Shown here in pieces: positions 17,114 through 25,835 of a stretch of DNA of 64,000 nt (positions within the stretch are counted from its first letter, which is position 1; every line of letters starts with the position of its first letter). A program made the translations under genes and the position numbers. Location: NCBI GenBank assembly GCA_012518185.1, contig JAAYTA010000063.1, positions 1 to 64,000 on the forward strand, read 5' to 3'. The notes below the pieces were generated by a model. That model was not told the origin of the DNA. It made no database searches and worked only from the letters and a program-made list of their open reading frames with translations. This stretch comes from Methanobacteriota archaeon (lineage in GTDB: Archaea; Thermoplasmatota; Thermoplasmata; Methanomassiliicoccales; Methanomassiliicoccaceae).

Positions 17114-18178
17114 TTGTCAAAAGGCGGAGGAGCACTGGGTGCATTATTTGATAACAACTCAGAACAGTCGAAATTACAGAACGATTGCTTCGAGCGCAGG
17201 GAACTCTATCGTTTGCAGATAGAATGTACTAACGAATGTTCGGCTAACTGTGCATATTGTTACCCGAAAGTCATGGATGTAAATGAGCCATTGACCACGA
17301 GAGAGATTAAGAGCCTGATACGCCAGGCCGCCAATCTTGGCGTGAAGCAGATAGATTGGATGGGTGGTGATCCCCTAGAGCATCCTGATTGGATAGAGCT
17401 AATGCAGAGTGTTCGTTATGCAGGTATGGTAAACAACTTATGGACATGCGGACCCCGCCTCAATGATGTAGTCAATGCAAAACGAGTTATTGAACTGACA
17501 CAAGATGGATTCGTTATGATCCATCTAGATTCCCTAGATCCTAAGATACTAGGATCTCTTCGCTATACATATCATCCCCGCCATGTGAGATCTACTTTAG
17601 CAGGATTGGAATTGTTACTAGAGGCAGGAAAATCGCCTAATGATGTTGCTAATATGATTATGCTCACTGTGCATCATACACCTGAAGATGTGAAGAAGAC
17701 TATGGATTTCATGCATCGAAAATATCGCATCCGTACTTGTCTAATGTCATTAAAACCTGTAGACGAGCGTGGAATAACTTATTCCTATATTCCTAAGATG
17801 GAGGATGTATCTGCTGCGTATCGTATTCGTGATGAAAAATTCCTAGATGGGCGTGGCATGGGTTGTCAAGATTTTCCCAAGCAATATTGTGGAACCTGTG
17901 CATTTATCTCTCAGGATGGCAGATTGTCATCATGCTATTCCCTTAGGCGTACTCTGGGAGATATTAGAGAAGAGAGTCTAGAAGATCTTGTACGCTTTAA
18001 CGAATCATCATTATTCTTCACACCATATCGTAAAGGTATTAGGAACACCTGTAGCGTATGCGACAGTAATTTGTGTTGGGGATGTCGCGCTAATGCATTC
18101 TATTTCTCAGGTAGTTCCTACTCAGAAGATCCACTATGTTCCCATAGCTCGAGCGACGATGATAATTGTCCATACTAA
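17114..18178 (+). CDS. Radical SAM/SPASM-domain protein (354 aa)
   Basis: The radical SAM iron-sulfur motif CSANCAYC is at residues 42-49 and a MGGDPLEH loop follows. The C-terminal third has a cysteine-rich SPASM-like domain (CGTC, SSCYSLRRTLGDI, CSVCDSNLCWGC, then late Cys residues) that should bind auxiliary clusters. Such enzymes mature peptides, cofactors or heme. TTG at 17114 is chosen as start because GGGGGTG lies six bases before; another TTG at 17087 is possible but probably untranscribed. The N-terminus is glycine-rich. The target is not evident; no obvious small precursor peptide is adjacent. Confidence 0.85.
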   Translation: MSKGGGALGALFDNNSEQSKLQNDCFERRELYRLQIECTNECSANCAYCYPKVMDVNEPLTTREIKSLIRQAANLGVKQIDWMGGDPLEHPDWIELMQSVRYAGMVNNLWTCGPRLNDVVNAKRVIELTQDGFVMIHLDSLDPKILGSLRYTYHPRHVRSTLAGLELLLEAGKSPNDVANMIMLTVHHTPEDVKKTMDFMHRKYRIRTCLMSLKPVDERGITYSYIPKMEDVSAAYRIRDEKFLDGRGMGCQDFPKQYCGTCAFISQDGRLSSCYSLRRTLGDIREESLEDLVRFNESSLFFTPYRKGIRNTCSVCDSNLCWGCRANAFYFSGSSYSEDPLCSHSSSDDDNCPY

Positions 18179-18185
18179 GCAATAT

Positions 18186-18935
18186 TTAGTCATACAATGT
18201 TGGTTCAAATACAAACTTACAGAAATTGTATTTGGTTCCAAAGCACTCTGTTTGAGTTACACCTAATGGTACACCAGTCTTGACGTCGAAGATTGACTCT
18301 AATATTCCCTCATTGAGTGTACATAGTGTTTTTCCAACATCTGGTATATCAGAACAATCATAATCATCTTTTATGATCAGTGTAAGTGGAATTAGGGAAT
18401 ATACATTTAATTCTCCCAATTCATGCTGAGCGTAGAATGCTTTTATCTCCTCTACCAATGGCTTAATTTCAGTGGATTTCATATGTTTTGCTAGTTGAAT
18501 CCCTATTTGTCGACCTATGTCCTTCAGCACAGGATCCATATTTAGGCCGATAGCTTCCACTCCAAGTATTAGGGCACGCATCTGACCTTTTAAGAATGAT
18601 ATTGGACTACCTACACTCTTGTCAATGATACTGTTCACTGCTTTCGCTAGATCTTCCCTCGGAACAACGGAAGAACCAACAGGCTTGGAGACTAGATAGA
18701 ATATCTTCCGGCGGTTGTCTGAGGGGTCATCTCTGGAGGCCACGAGCCCCTCCTTTACCATTTTGTCTAAATGAACAGATAATGTGGACTGTGCCTTTCC
18801 AGTCAATTGTGCTATCTCCGAGAGGCTTAGATCACGGCGTTGTAACTCGCTCAATATTTTCTGCCTCACAGGATTGGAGATTTGCTTCAGACCGGAACTC
18901 GTGGAATATACGTCTAGAGCTGCTCCCTTCTTCAT
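18186..18935 (-). CDS. ArsR-type HTH regulator with C-terminal V4R-like domain (249 aa)
   Basis: The N-terminus is a winged helix of ArsR type (residues about 14-75, ISNPVRQKILSEL then AQSTLSVHLDKM). The C-terminal half ends with GILESIFDVKTGVPLGVTQ, TECFGTKYNFCKF, a pattern of V4R domains, which bind hydrophobic small molecules and sometimes metal through the late cysteines. So it is a ligand-sensing transcription factor. It is convergent with the radical SAM gene and divergent from mtnA; a perfect palindrome lies between it and mtnA. Confidence 0.8.
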   Translation of the reverse strand: MKKGAALDVYSTSSGLKQISNPVRQKILSELQRRDLSLSEIAQLTGKAQSTLSVHLDKMVKEGLVASRDDPSDNRRKIFYLVSKPVGSSVVPREDLAKAVNSIIDKSVGSPISFLKGQMRALILGVEAIGLNMDPVLKDIGRQIGIQLAKHMKSTEIKPLVEEIKAFYAQHELGELNVYSLIPLTLIIKDDYDCSDIPDVGKTLCTLNEGILESIFDVKTGVPLGVTQTECFGTKYNFCKFVFEPTLYD

Positions 18936-18984
18936 TGCACCGGAACGCTAATCGCACTGAAGTTATTTCTAATTACCCAAAGAA

Positions 18985-18996
18985 ACGAACGTTCGT
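18985..18996. promoter_or_regulatory. Perfect 12-base palindrome between regulator and mtnA
   Basis: ACGAACGTTCGT is fully self-complementary and lies 49 bases before the ArsR-V4R start and 86 before mtnA, between TATA-like boxes for both genes (a TATAACTC near 19023 for mtnA). It is a natural operator for the adjacent ArsR-type regulator. No second copy was noticed near the radical SAM gene. Confidence 0.5.
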
Positions 18997-19082
18997 CTCC
19001 CTTAAGCATCGCCATATTTTTCTATAACTCTAGGGAATGACACTTTGGTCATAGCATGCGTGTAATAACTGATAAGGGTGAT

Positions 19083-20084
19083 ATGGAAATTAAGGCAGTG
19101 TGGTTTGAACATAATATGGTCCGGATGATAGACCAACGCCTTATTCCGCAGGAATTTAGCATCATAGATCTTGAAAACTATCTGCAAGTAGCTGAGTGCA
19201 TTAAAAATATGGCAGTTAGAGGTGCACCCTCGATAGGGGCTGCAGCAGCCTATGGTATTGCTCTAGCGGCCATCAATGATGATGACCTTACAGAGGCGGC
19301 AGAAGCCCTTAGGTCGACCCGCCCCACTGCATATGACTTGTTCTATGCCATAGAGCATATGCTCAGATCTATAGAGCTTGGGGATGAGCCTATTGCTGCA
19401 GCAGATATGTATGCTGATCAAATTATCGAGCGATGTAGACTTATTGGAATGTATGGTGCATCACTCATTGAAGAGGAAGCTCGGATCATGACTCATTGCA
19501 ATGCCGGTGCATTAGCAACAGTAGATATTGGAACAGCATTAGCACCTATCCGATCAGCGTGGACAGCAGGCAGACACATTTACGTATATGTATCTGAAAC
19601 GCGCCCTAGACTACAGGGTATGAAATTGACTGCATGGGAACTATATAACGAAGGAATTCCACATGCGATAATACCAGATAGTGCATCTGCACATTTCATG
19701 AGAGATGGTGTGGATATAATATTAGTAGGTGCAGATAGAATAGCTGCTAATGGTGACTTTGCTAACAAAATAGGTACATTTGATAAAGCCATATTAGCTA
19801 ACTCTATGGGTATCCCATTCTATGTATGTGCTCCACTATCTACGTTTGATTTTTCTCTGACATCTGGAGATCAGATCGTTATAGAAGAACGCGCAGAAGA
19901 AGAGGTTACTATGGTTGAGCATATCCGACTAGCTCCTCAGCATTCGGTTGCCCTTAATCCATCATTTGATATGACTCCAGCAAAATACGTAACAGGATTC
20001 ATTACCGAAGCAGGCATACTACCGCCTACAGAGATTGATAGGGTAAGAAAATTTAGATTAGAAGAGGCGAGTATCCTTGATTAA
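19083..20084 (+). CDS. mtnA: MtnA-family sugar-1-phosphate isomerase (333 aa)
   Basis: This protein of the IF2B/MtnA fold isomerises 5-methylthioribose-1-phosphate to the ribulose form; some archaeal relatives act on ribose-1,5-bisphosphate or 5-deoxyribose-1-phosphate. RGAPSIG, the catalytic cysteine region THCNAGALAT and the aspartate in VGADRIAANGDFANKIGT are present. Start at 19083 matches family N-termini and follows GGGTGAT; an ATG at 19056 is also in frame. It overlaps an aldolase gene by eight bases, arguing for a MTA/5'-deoxyadenosine salvage role. Confidence 0.85.
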   Translation: MEIKAVWFEHNMVRMIDQRLIPQEFSIIDLENYLQVAECIKNMAVRGAPSIGAAAAYGIALAAINDDDLTEAAEALRSTRPTAYDLFYAIEHMLRSIELGDEPIAAADMYADQIIERCRLIGMYGASLIEEEARIMTHCNAGALATVDIGTALAPIRSAWTAGRHIYVYVSETRPRLQGMKLTAWELYNEGIPHAIIPDSASAHFMRDGVDIILVGADRIAANGDFANKIGTFDKAILANSMGIPFYVCAPLSTFDFSLTSGDQIVIEERAEEEVTMVEHIRLAPQHSVALNPSFDMTPAKYVTGFITEAGILPPTEIDRVRKFRLEEASILD

Positions 20085-20703
20085 GAATTATAGAGAGGAA
20101 CTAGCTGCCACTGGTAGATTGGCTTTTGAGCGCCGGCTAACTTTTGGTAGTGGAGGAAATATCAGTTGTCGATTGGATGAGAAAACTATATTGATCACCC
20201 CCTCTGGCACTTGCAAGGGACTACTTACATCAAATCAAATGATATGCGTAGATCTAGTTACTGGAAAATACGAGGGAGATTTCAAGCCGTCTATGGAGAC
20301 TCCATTTCATACAGGAATCTATCAATCAAGGCCAGAAGTAGGAGCCATAATCCATTGTCATCCTATATCGTGCACATCACTAGCTGTGATGGGACATCAA
20401 CTAAGGACTGCATTAACTCCTGAAGGATTGATGATTCTAGGGCGTTATGTTCCAACCGTAAGTTATGATGCGCCAGGTACGAGCGATTTAGCTGATAAAG
20501 TAGTTGATCAGTTGAGAATACATAATGCCTGCCTCATGCAAAATCATGGAGCCATAGCAATCGGGAAGGATCTGCCAGAGGCGCTTAACCGTATGGAAAC
20601 TATGGAGTATTTAGCTACCTTACAACTTACGGTCGAGATTATGGGGGGAGCCAAGGATCTCCCTGAGAAAGAAATTGAGCGCATTCTCTCCATGATAGGC
20701 TAG
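20077..20703 (+). CDS. Class II aldolase (208 aa)
   Basis: A zinc-dependent class II aldolase/adducin-family protein of FucA type. GSGGNISCR, the ITPSGTCKG phosphate loop, the METPFHTGIY glutamate and zinc histidines HCH and QNHG are visible. It starts with TTG inside the mtnA coding end. Next to mtnA it would cleave 5-deoxy- or 5-methylthio-ribulose-1-phosphate to DHAP and an aldehyde, as known for the DHAP shunt and for a Methanocaldococcus FucA-type enzyme that makes lactaldehyde. Fuculose-1-phosphate activity is the alternative. Confidence 0.85.
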   Translation: MIKNYREELAATGRLAFERRLTFGSGGNISCRLDEKTILITPSGTCKGLLTSNQMICVDLVTGKYEGDFKPSMETPFHTGIYQSRPEVGAIIHCHPISCTSLAVMGHQLRTALTPEGLMILGRYVPTVSYDAPGTSDLADKVVDQLRIHNACLMQNHGAIAIGKDLPEALNRMETMEYLATLQLTVEIMGGAKDLPEKEIERILSMIG

Positions 20704-20729
20704 AGAATATCGAGAATAAGAGGAAATGG

Positions 20730-21806
20730 ATGATATTAGTCACTAAGTGGTTCGGAGTATTTCTCGTTGATCGGGAAAAGATAGTTAAAAAGGTACTATT
20801 CGAGAAGGATGCAATTGCTATTGCTGCTAAACTAGCTAAGATACAGAGAGGGGAACTCCTTCCAGAGGAGGAGAGTTTGGCAGTGAAGCGTATGAAGGTC
20901 GCTGAGCCTCGGCTATCGAGTCTGGGCAAGCCTGAATTCTTGAATTCATCATTTATTCGAGCGGAGGATTATGGATACTCGCATCAGCTTAGGCAGAGCG
21001 CGATGGTAGAATTGGGTAAAATACGCAGTCGTGAGCCATTGCCTGCTGATCGTTTTATATTACAAGCTGTGCGGGGCATGGATGATTTAATAGAAATGAT
21101 TAATCTGATGTCGGAACGACTTCATGAATGGTATGGATTACATTTTCCTGAATTGGTTGACTATGCCCACGATGCGCGTTATGCAGATTTAATAGCTCAA
21201 ATAGGTAGTCGAGAAGAAATTCTTGATGCGTTAGATTTACAACTCGAATCAGTTGGGTCGGAGCTAGAAGATAAAGATCTGAAAGTAGTCAGATCATACG
21301 CTTCCTCATTAGCTTCATTATATGGTGAAAAAAAACATTTAGAATCATACATTTCAGAAAGGATGAACGATGTCGCACCTAATTTGTCAGCTATTATTGG
21401 CCCCAGCTTAGGTGCTAGACTCATCTCTCTTGCCGGAGGATTACGTCGACTAGCGGTGCTACCATCAGGAACTGTGCAACTACTAGGCGCAGAAAAGGCT
21501 ATGTTTGCACATCTTCGTAAAGGGCGCAATCCACCTAAACATGGTATTATTTTCCAGCATCCTCTCATACATCGTGCACCCTACTGGCAGAGAGGTAATG
21601 TTGCCCGAGTGTTGAGCGGTAAATTATCTATTGCAGCACGAGTAGATTACTATAAAGGAGAATTTATAGGAGACTCATTAAATGATGAGATTGCGCGGCG
21701 AATTAAAGATATACAGGATAAGTATCCAGAGCCACCGCCTAAGAAGCCATATCGGCCCAGGACTCAGAAAGGAAAGCGTCAACACCGGGGAAGGGGGAGA
21801 CGATAG
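20730..21806 (+). CDS. nop5: Nop5/Nop56-58 box C/D RNP core protein (358 aa)
   Basis: It bridges fibrillarin to the guide RNA and L7Ae in archaeal box C/D RNPs. An N-terminal fibrillarin-binding region, a coiled-coil middle (about 110-200) and the Nop domain are present; GPSLGARLISLAGGLRRLA and HPLIHRAPYWQRG are diagnostic. The C-terminus is a basic tail rich in Lys/Arg/Gly. AAGAGG precedes the start. It is separated from fibrillarin by 13 kb here. Confidence 0.95.
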   Translation: MILVTKWFGVFLVDREKIVKKVLFEKDAIAIAAKLAKIQRGELLPEEESLAVKRMKVAEPRLSSLGKPEFLNSSFIRAEDYGYSHQLRQSAMVELGKIRSREPLPADRFILQAVRGMDDLIEMINLMSERLHEWYGLHFPELVDYAHDARYADLIAQIGSREEILDALDLQLESVGSELEDKDLKVVRSYASSLASLYGEKKHLESYISERMNDVAPNLSAIIGPSLGARLISLAGGLRRLAVLPSGTVQLLGAEKAMFAHLRKGRNPPKHGIIFQHPLIHRAPYWQRGNVARVLSGKLSIAARVDYYKGEFIGDSLNDEIARRIKDIQDKYPEPPPKKPYRPRTQKGKRQHRGRGRR

Positions 21807-21812
21807 TAATAC

Positions 21813-22565
21813 TCAGGCAGGGACCACGACCGGTTGCCCCCTGATAGTCTCAACACATACGGGGATGCCGTAGACCTCTCCAATCACATCAGGTGTCAAC
21901 ACTTCTACTCCTCCTGCTGCATAGATACGGCCCTCTTTCAGTAATATAAATCGATTAGAGTGTCGGATAGCTAAGTTAAGATCGTGCATGGTGAGTATGG
22001 CCGAAATATTATTCTGCTCTACTGTATCCTTAATTAGAGACATTATCCTTACTTGATTAGATAAGTCAAGATTACTAGTTGGTTCATCTAAGAGTAATAT
22101 CTTAGGATCCTGTACTAATGCGCGAGCTATCTGCACCATTTGGAATTCACCCCCACTTATTTCTCCGATATACTTCATAGATAAGTCAGAAAGACCTAAT
22201 CGATCGATCATTTCTCCAGCCACTCTCACATCTTCTCTCGTCACATCCCAGCGCACGTAAGGCTTTCGTCCAAGTAGCACTGACTCAAATACTGTGGCCA
22301 TACTGGTATCGCTCTTCTGAGCCACATAACCCACCCTCTTAGCGATCTCCAATCTTGACATATCAGTCAAGCTCTCTTTGCCGACCATTACCGTCCCTTT
22401 TTTAGCTTTCAAAATGCCATTTATACACTTCAATAGAGTAGTTTTACCCACTCCATTTGGCCCAAGTATTGATACTACTTCAGCGGCTTCAACTGAAAAA
22501 CTTACTTCATCTAGTATGGGAGTACTCCGATACTTAAATTCGATATCATCAACTTTCAACATCAT
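21813..22565 (-). CDS. ABC transporter ATPase, FecE/BtuD-like (250 aa)
   Basis: The cytoplasmic ATPase of a type II importer for iron-siderophore, heme, corrinoid or related metal chelates. Walker A GPNGVGKTT, signature ISGGEFQMV, Walker B LLLDEPTSNLD and the switch histidine in ILTMHDLNLA are intact. It overlaps the permease gene by four bases and is the last gene of the operon that starts with the CooC-like gene at 26612. Confidence 0.92.
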   Translation of the reverse strand: MMLKVDDIEFKYRSTPILDEVSFSVEAAEVVSILGPNGVGKTTLLKCINGILKAKKGTVMVGKESLTDMSRLEIAKRVGYVAQKSDTSMATVFESVLLGRKPYVRWDVTREDVRVAGEMIDRLGLSDLSMKYIGEISGGEFQMVQIARALVQDPKILLLDEPTSNLDLSNQVRIMSLIKDTVEQNNISAILTMHDLNLAIRHSNRFILLKEGRIYAAGGVEVLTPDVIGEVYGIPVCVETIRGQPVVVPA

Positions 22566-23662
22566 TTTTTGTACCCCTTTACTAGCAGATATATAAAGAG
22601 AGGTCCACCTAAGAACGCAGTTATAACTCCAACGGGGACTACCATGGGCGATATTATTGTCCTAGCTAACGTGTCCGATCCCATTAGCAATATTGCCCCT
22701 ATAAGAGCGGATCCTGGAATAAGAAACCGATGATCTCCGCCTATGACTCTTCTTGTAATATGAGGAGCTACTAGACCGATGAAACCTATGATTCCCATGA
22801 AAGAGACTACTACAGCAGATAGGAGAGATGAGAGTATCATTCCAATAATCCTCATGCGTCCTGTATCTACACCAAGACCTCTTGCTGTCTCCTCCCCAGC
22901 ATCCATTGCATTGTAATTCCATCGATTGTAGATGAAATAGGCTAAGGTAGGAATCATTATTGCTATTAGAACTCCGCACTGACTCCAGGTCACTCTTCCT
23001 ATATCTCCAAATGTCCAGTATACTATAGAGGATAATTGGATGCTGTCTGCAAAGAATTGAAGCGCGGTCGTCCCTGCTTGGAAGATCGCTGCAATGGCTA
23101 CTCCGGCCAATATCATTGCTTCGGGGGAAACTCGTGTCATGGCTGATAAAATCATTATGAATGTCATACCAACAAGTGCCCATACAAAGGCCATGATTGT
23201 GACTATGTAAGGATTGTTTACGATTACAGTGCCTGTTGTACCGCTGATGGCTGAACCGGCACCTAAGAAGATTATTGCAAATGCAGCGCCAAATGCAGCT
23301 GATTGAGATAGGCCAAGAGTATAAGGTGATGCTAGAGGATTTTTCAGAATGCTTTGCATAACTGCTCCCGCTACAGCAAGTGAGGCTCCAGCTACTATGC
23401 CTGCTAATACTCTAGGCATGCGGATATGCCAGACTATATTGGAGTAATTACTCTCCAGTCCAACTAGCGATCGTACAATCTCCTCCATAGGGATTGATAA
23501 TGTCCCTACAGAGACTGAGATAATCATCATTACGAATAGTAATATTATACAACTTATCAGAAACAATGTCTTTCTAGCAATATAGCGAAGATATCTATCG
23601 CTAGATCTCGTCACAGGAGCACTATTAGTATTATTGAATTTCTCCTCAGAGAGTTTCATCAT
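22562..23662 (-). CDS. FecCD-family ABC permease (366 aa)
   Basis: A polytopic membrane protein of the FecCD/BtuC family with about ten helices. The SVSVGTLSIP segment and the IGFIGLVAPHITRRVIGGDHR coupling region are diagnostic. A 30-residue cytoplasmic N-terminal tail precedes the first helix. It overlaps both neighbours by four bases. It should form a homodimeric channel with the ATPase at 21813 and receive substrate from the binding protein at 24732. Confidence 0.93.
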   Translation of the reverse strand: MMKLSEEKFNNTNSAPVTRSSDRYLRYIARKTLFLISCIILLFVMMIISVSVGTLSIPMEEIVRSLVGLESNYSNIVWHIRMPRVLAGIVAGASLAVAGAVMQSILKNPLASPYTLGLSQSAAFGAAFAIIFLGAGSAISGTTGTVIVNNPYIVTIMAFVWALVGMTFIMILSAMTRVSPEAMILAGVAIAAIFQAGTTALQFFADSIQLSSIVYWTFGDIGRVTWSQCGVLIAIMIPTLAYFIYNRWNYNAMDAGEETARGLGVDTGRMRIIGMILSSLLSAVVVSFMGIIGFIGLVAPHITRRVIGGDHRFLIPGSALIGAILLMGSDTLARTIISPMVVPVGVITAFLGGPLFIYLLVKGYKK

Positions 23663-24708
23663 CTATCACCTAATAATCTCATCACAGTTATCTCAGATAC
23701 TTCATCGAAATCCCATCTCCTGATCATTTCAAAGCCAGAGGATATCAATTCTGAGTTATACTGATCAATAGATACTGTATCTGGGCCAGAAAATCTTCTG
23801 CGAGGATAATTGCTATCATCAAATCGATATAGATTCCATCCTAAATTTTTAACAGCGTCATCCTTGATTTCTTCCTTGAACTGTCGTATAACTAGAAATC
23901 CATCCGGAGAGAGAGCATGCTTCAGGATTGGTATCATAGATATATTGGAACCGCTGGGATTGAACGATGAAAAAATTAAGTCATAATTTGATCCGATGTC
24001 ATCTTTGGTAAAATCTCCGGGGATCAGATGAACATTGGTAGCATTATAGAGAAATATATTCTTCTTGGCCACAGGCAATATATCTGGTAGATCCATTATC
24101 CAGATCTCCATATCTGGATTGAGGGCGGAGAATGCGATCGAATATAATCCATGTCCTCCTCCAATGTCCATCATTCTTTTTACTGAATGGAGATCGATTA
24201 CATCGGAAACATCTAATACAACGTTTTGGACATTGCCACTCTTAGCCGATGCAGCGATGCCTTGCATCCATTCTTCATTGAATATCTGGGTGCGATTAAG
24301 CATCTTTGGCCCATTTTTAAGAAGTGTTTGGAGAGAATGCCATCCTTCAATCTCTCGCCTCATTCCATTATAGGATGAGATGAGGCAATAGGGAGAAGAT
24401 TGAACAAAATAAGTAGTTGTCTCTAAGGAGTTAACGAATCCATTTTTAGTTTTATTTAGGAACCCTATAGATGCTAATGCTTCACAGAACATTTGTAGCA
24501 TCACATCATCAGCACCAAGTTCCTTAGATAATGTGTTTGTATCAATCTCCGAGACAGTATGTTCAAATAAATTTAGGTCAAAGGCATGGAACAAAAGATA
24601 CGTTTGTCGCATACCGTCCATGTATTTTTCAATGTTTTCCACCGCAGATTTTACATTGGGCCATGGTGATTTTAGAATGTTAAGCGAGGTCATATAGCAC
24701 ACTACCAT
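23659..24708 (-). CDS. SAM-dependent O-methyltransferase-like protein (349 aa)
   Basis: The N-terminal third is a winged-helix dimerisation domain and the rest a class I methyltransferase of the hydroxyindole/caffeate O-methyltransferase type, with the SAM loop MDIGGGHGLYS about 185-195 and an acidic MDLPD beyond it. It is embedded by four-base overlap in a metal-chelate ABC operon, between the binding protein and the permease. It may modify the transported chelate or make part of a metallophore. The ATG at 24693 is an alternative start. Confidence 0.82.
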   Translation of the reverse strand: MVVCYMTSLNILKSPWPNVKSAVENIEKYMDGMRQTYLLFHAFDLNLFEHTVSEIDTNTLSKELGADDVMLQMFCEALASIGFLNKTKNGFVNSLETTTYFVQSSPYCLISSYNGMRREIEGWHSLQTLLKNGPKMLNRTQIFNEEWMQGIAASAKSGNVQNVVLDVSDVIDLHSVKRMMDIGGGHGLYSIAFSALNPDMEIWIMDLPDILPVAKKNIFLYNATNVHLIPGDFTKDDIGSNYDLIFSSFNPSGSNISMIPILKHALSPDGFLVIRQFKEEIKDDAVKNLGWNLYRFDDSNYPRRRFSGPDTVSIDQYNSELISSGFEMIRRWDFDEVSEITVMRLLGDR

Positions 24709-24731
24709 TTTGTCTTAAATATTCACGCATA

Positions 24732-25832
24732 TCAGGCAAGCGATAATTGACCGAATCCACCCACGTTCTCTGATACTTCTTGATATACATTTACACCCAA
24801 CATCATTGTGTATATCTCCTCTGCCTTCTTCTCCATCACTACGTCGTCAAATTCATCTGGATAAATTATTTTACCTACATAATAGCATGAAATCAACACT
24901 GTGTCCCAATTAGTAGCATACCAATTAGATTGCATCATACCATAGATACTATCATTCTTGAAGGCGGCCATATCATTTAGAGCAGGCCTATTGTTCCTGT
25001 AATCAATTACAGCTGACGGTAATCCAGCGCGGTCTAAAAATATGTAATCTGGATTTCCACCAACCAGCGCTTCCTTATCTACGTCTACAACTACACTTGA
25101 AGCTGTTTTGATTATATTGTTGGCATTTAGAAATATAAAAGGCGCATAGTGGGCACTGGTAGAATACAGTCCGCGGCTACCTCCATAAGATAAGCCCCCA
25201 ATGTACACGGTAGGCACATCTTTTTCAAGTGCTCTGGTCGCTCTAGATTGGATATCGTGTATCAGAGTATCAATTTCCGTTTTTAGATAATCGGCACGTT
25301 TTTCATTATTCAAGATTTTCCCTATAAGATCAATTTGCCTATAGAACGACTCAATATTAGTTGTCAAATCAACTCCACTGCTGAGACCAACAACAGGGAT
25401 GCCTAGTTTACTCTGTAAATGATCGCAAAGGTGAGATTCTTGTGTAGAGAAGAATACCACATCAGGGCCTGCAAAAGACATCAGCTCTTCATTTCCTCCA
25501 TGCTGATTACCGATACTAGGTAATTCAGCATATTCTGGATGAGCTATGGCATATGTGCGACCACCTAGTCCTTTTACAGAAGTATCTTTTTCGAAATCTT
25601 CTACGCCCACAACCTTCGATGAACCGTCCAGATAAGTAACGAACCGTAGTGCTGTAGCTCCAGCAGCTATGACTCTCTCTACATTAACCGGGATGTTGAC
25701 TTCTCTATCGAACATGTCTGTGACTTTGAAAGTTTCTCGATCGTCGATCCAAACATTATCTATCATTATGCAGGAGCCAGCCAATAGAGTAGTAATCATT
25801 ATCGTCACAGTAATGATTGCCACCTGCTTCAT
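24732..25832 (-). CDS. FepB/BtuF-like substrate-binding lipoprotein or anchored protein (366 aa)
   Basis: The N-terminus (residues 3-22) is hydrophobic and acts as a signal or anchor, so it faces outside. The mature part is a periplasmic-binding-protein fold of the Fe-siderophore/corrinoid family: FKVTDMFDREVNIP, then VERVIAAGATA, then a middle helix and the GNPDYIFLD strand. It belongs with the FecCD permease and ATPase downstream and the CooC-like ATPase upstream. The substrate is not determined by sequence. Confidence 0.87.
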   Translation of the reverse strand: MKQVAIITVTIMITTLLAGSCIMIDNVWIDDRETFKVTDMFDREVNIPVNVERVIAAGATALRFVTYLDGSSKVVGVEDFEKDTSVKGLGGRTYAIAHPEYAELPSIGNQHGGNEELMSFAGPDVVFFSTQESHLCDHLQSKLGIPVVGLSSGVDLTTNIESFYRQIDLIGKILNNEKRADYLKTEIDTLIHDIQSRATRALEKDVPTVYIGGLSYGGSRGLYSTSAHYAPFIFLNANNIIKTASSVVVDVDKEALVGGNPDYIFLDRAGLPSAVIDYRNNRPALNDMAAFKNDSIYGMMQSNWYATNWDTVLISCYYVGKIIYPDEFDDVVMEKKAEEIYTMMLGVNVYQEVSENVGGFGQLSLA

Positions 25833-25835
25833 AAC

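Noticed and set aside
22662-23183. 173-codon open frame on the same strand as the FecCD permease
   Set aside because: It is a shadow frame within a gene that has clear permease motifs; its own translation is Ser/His/Arg-rich with no family resemblance.
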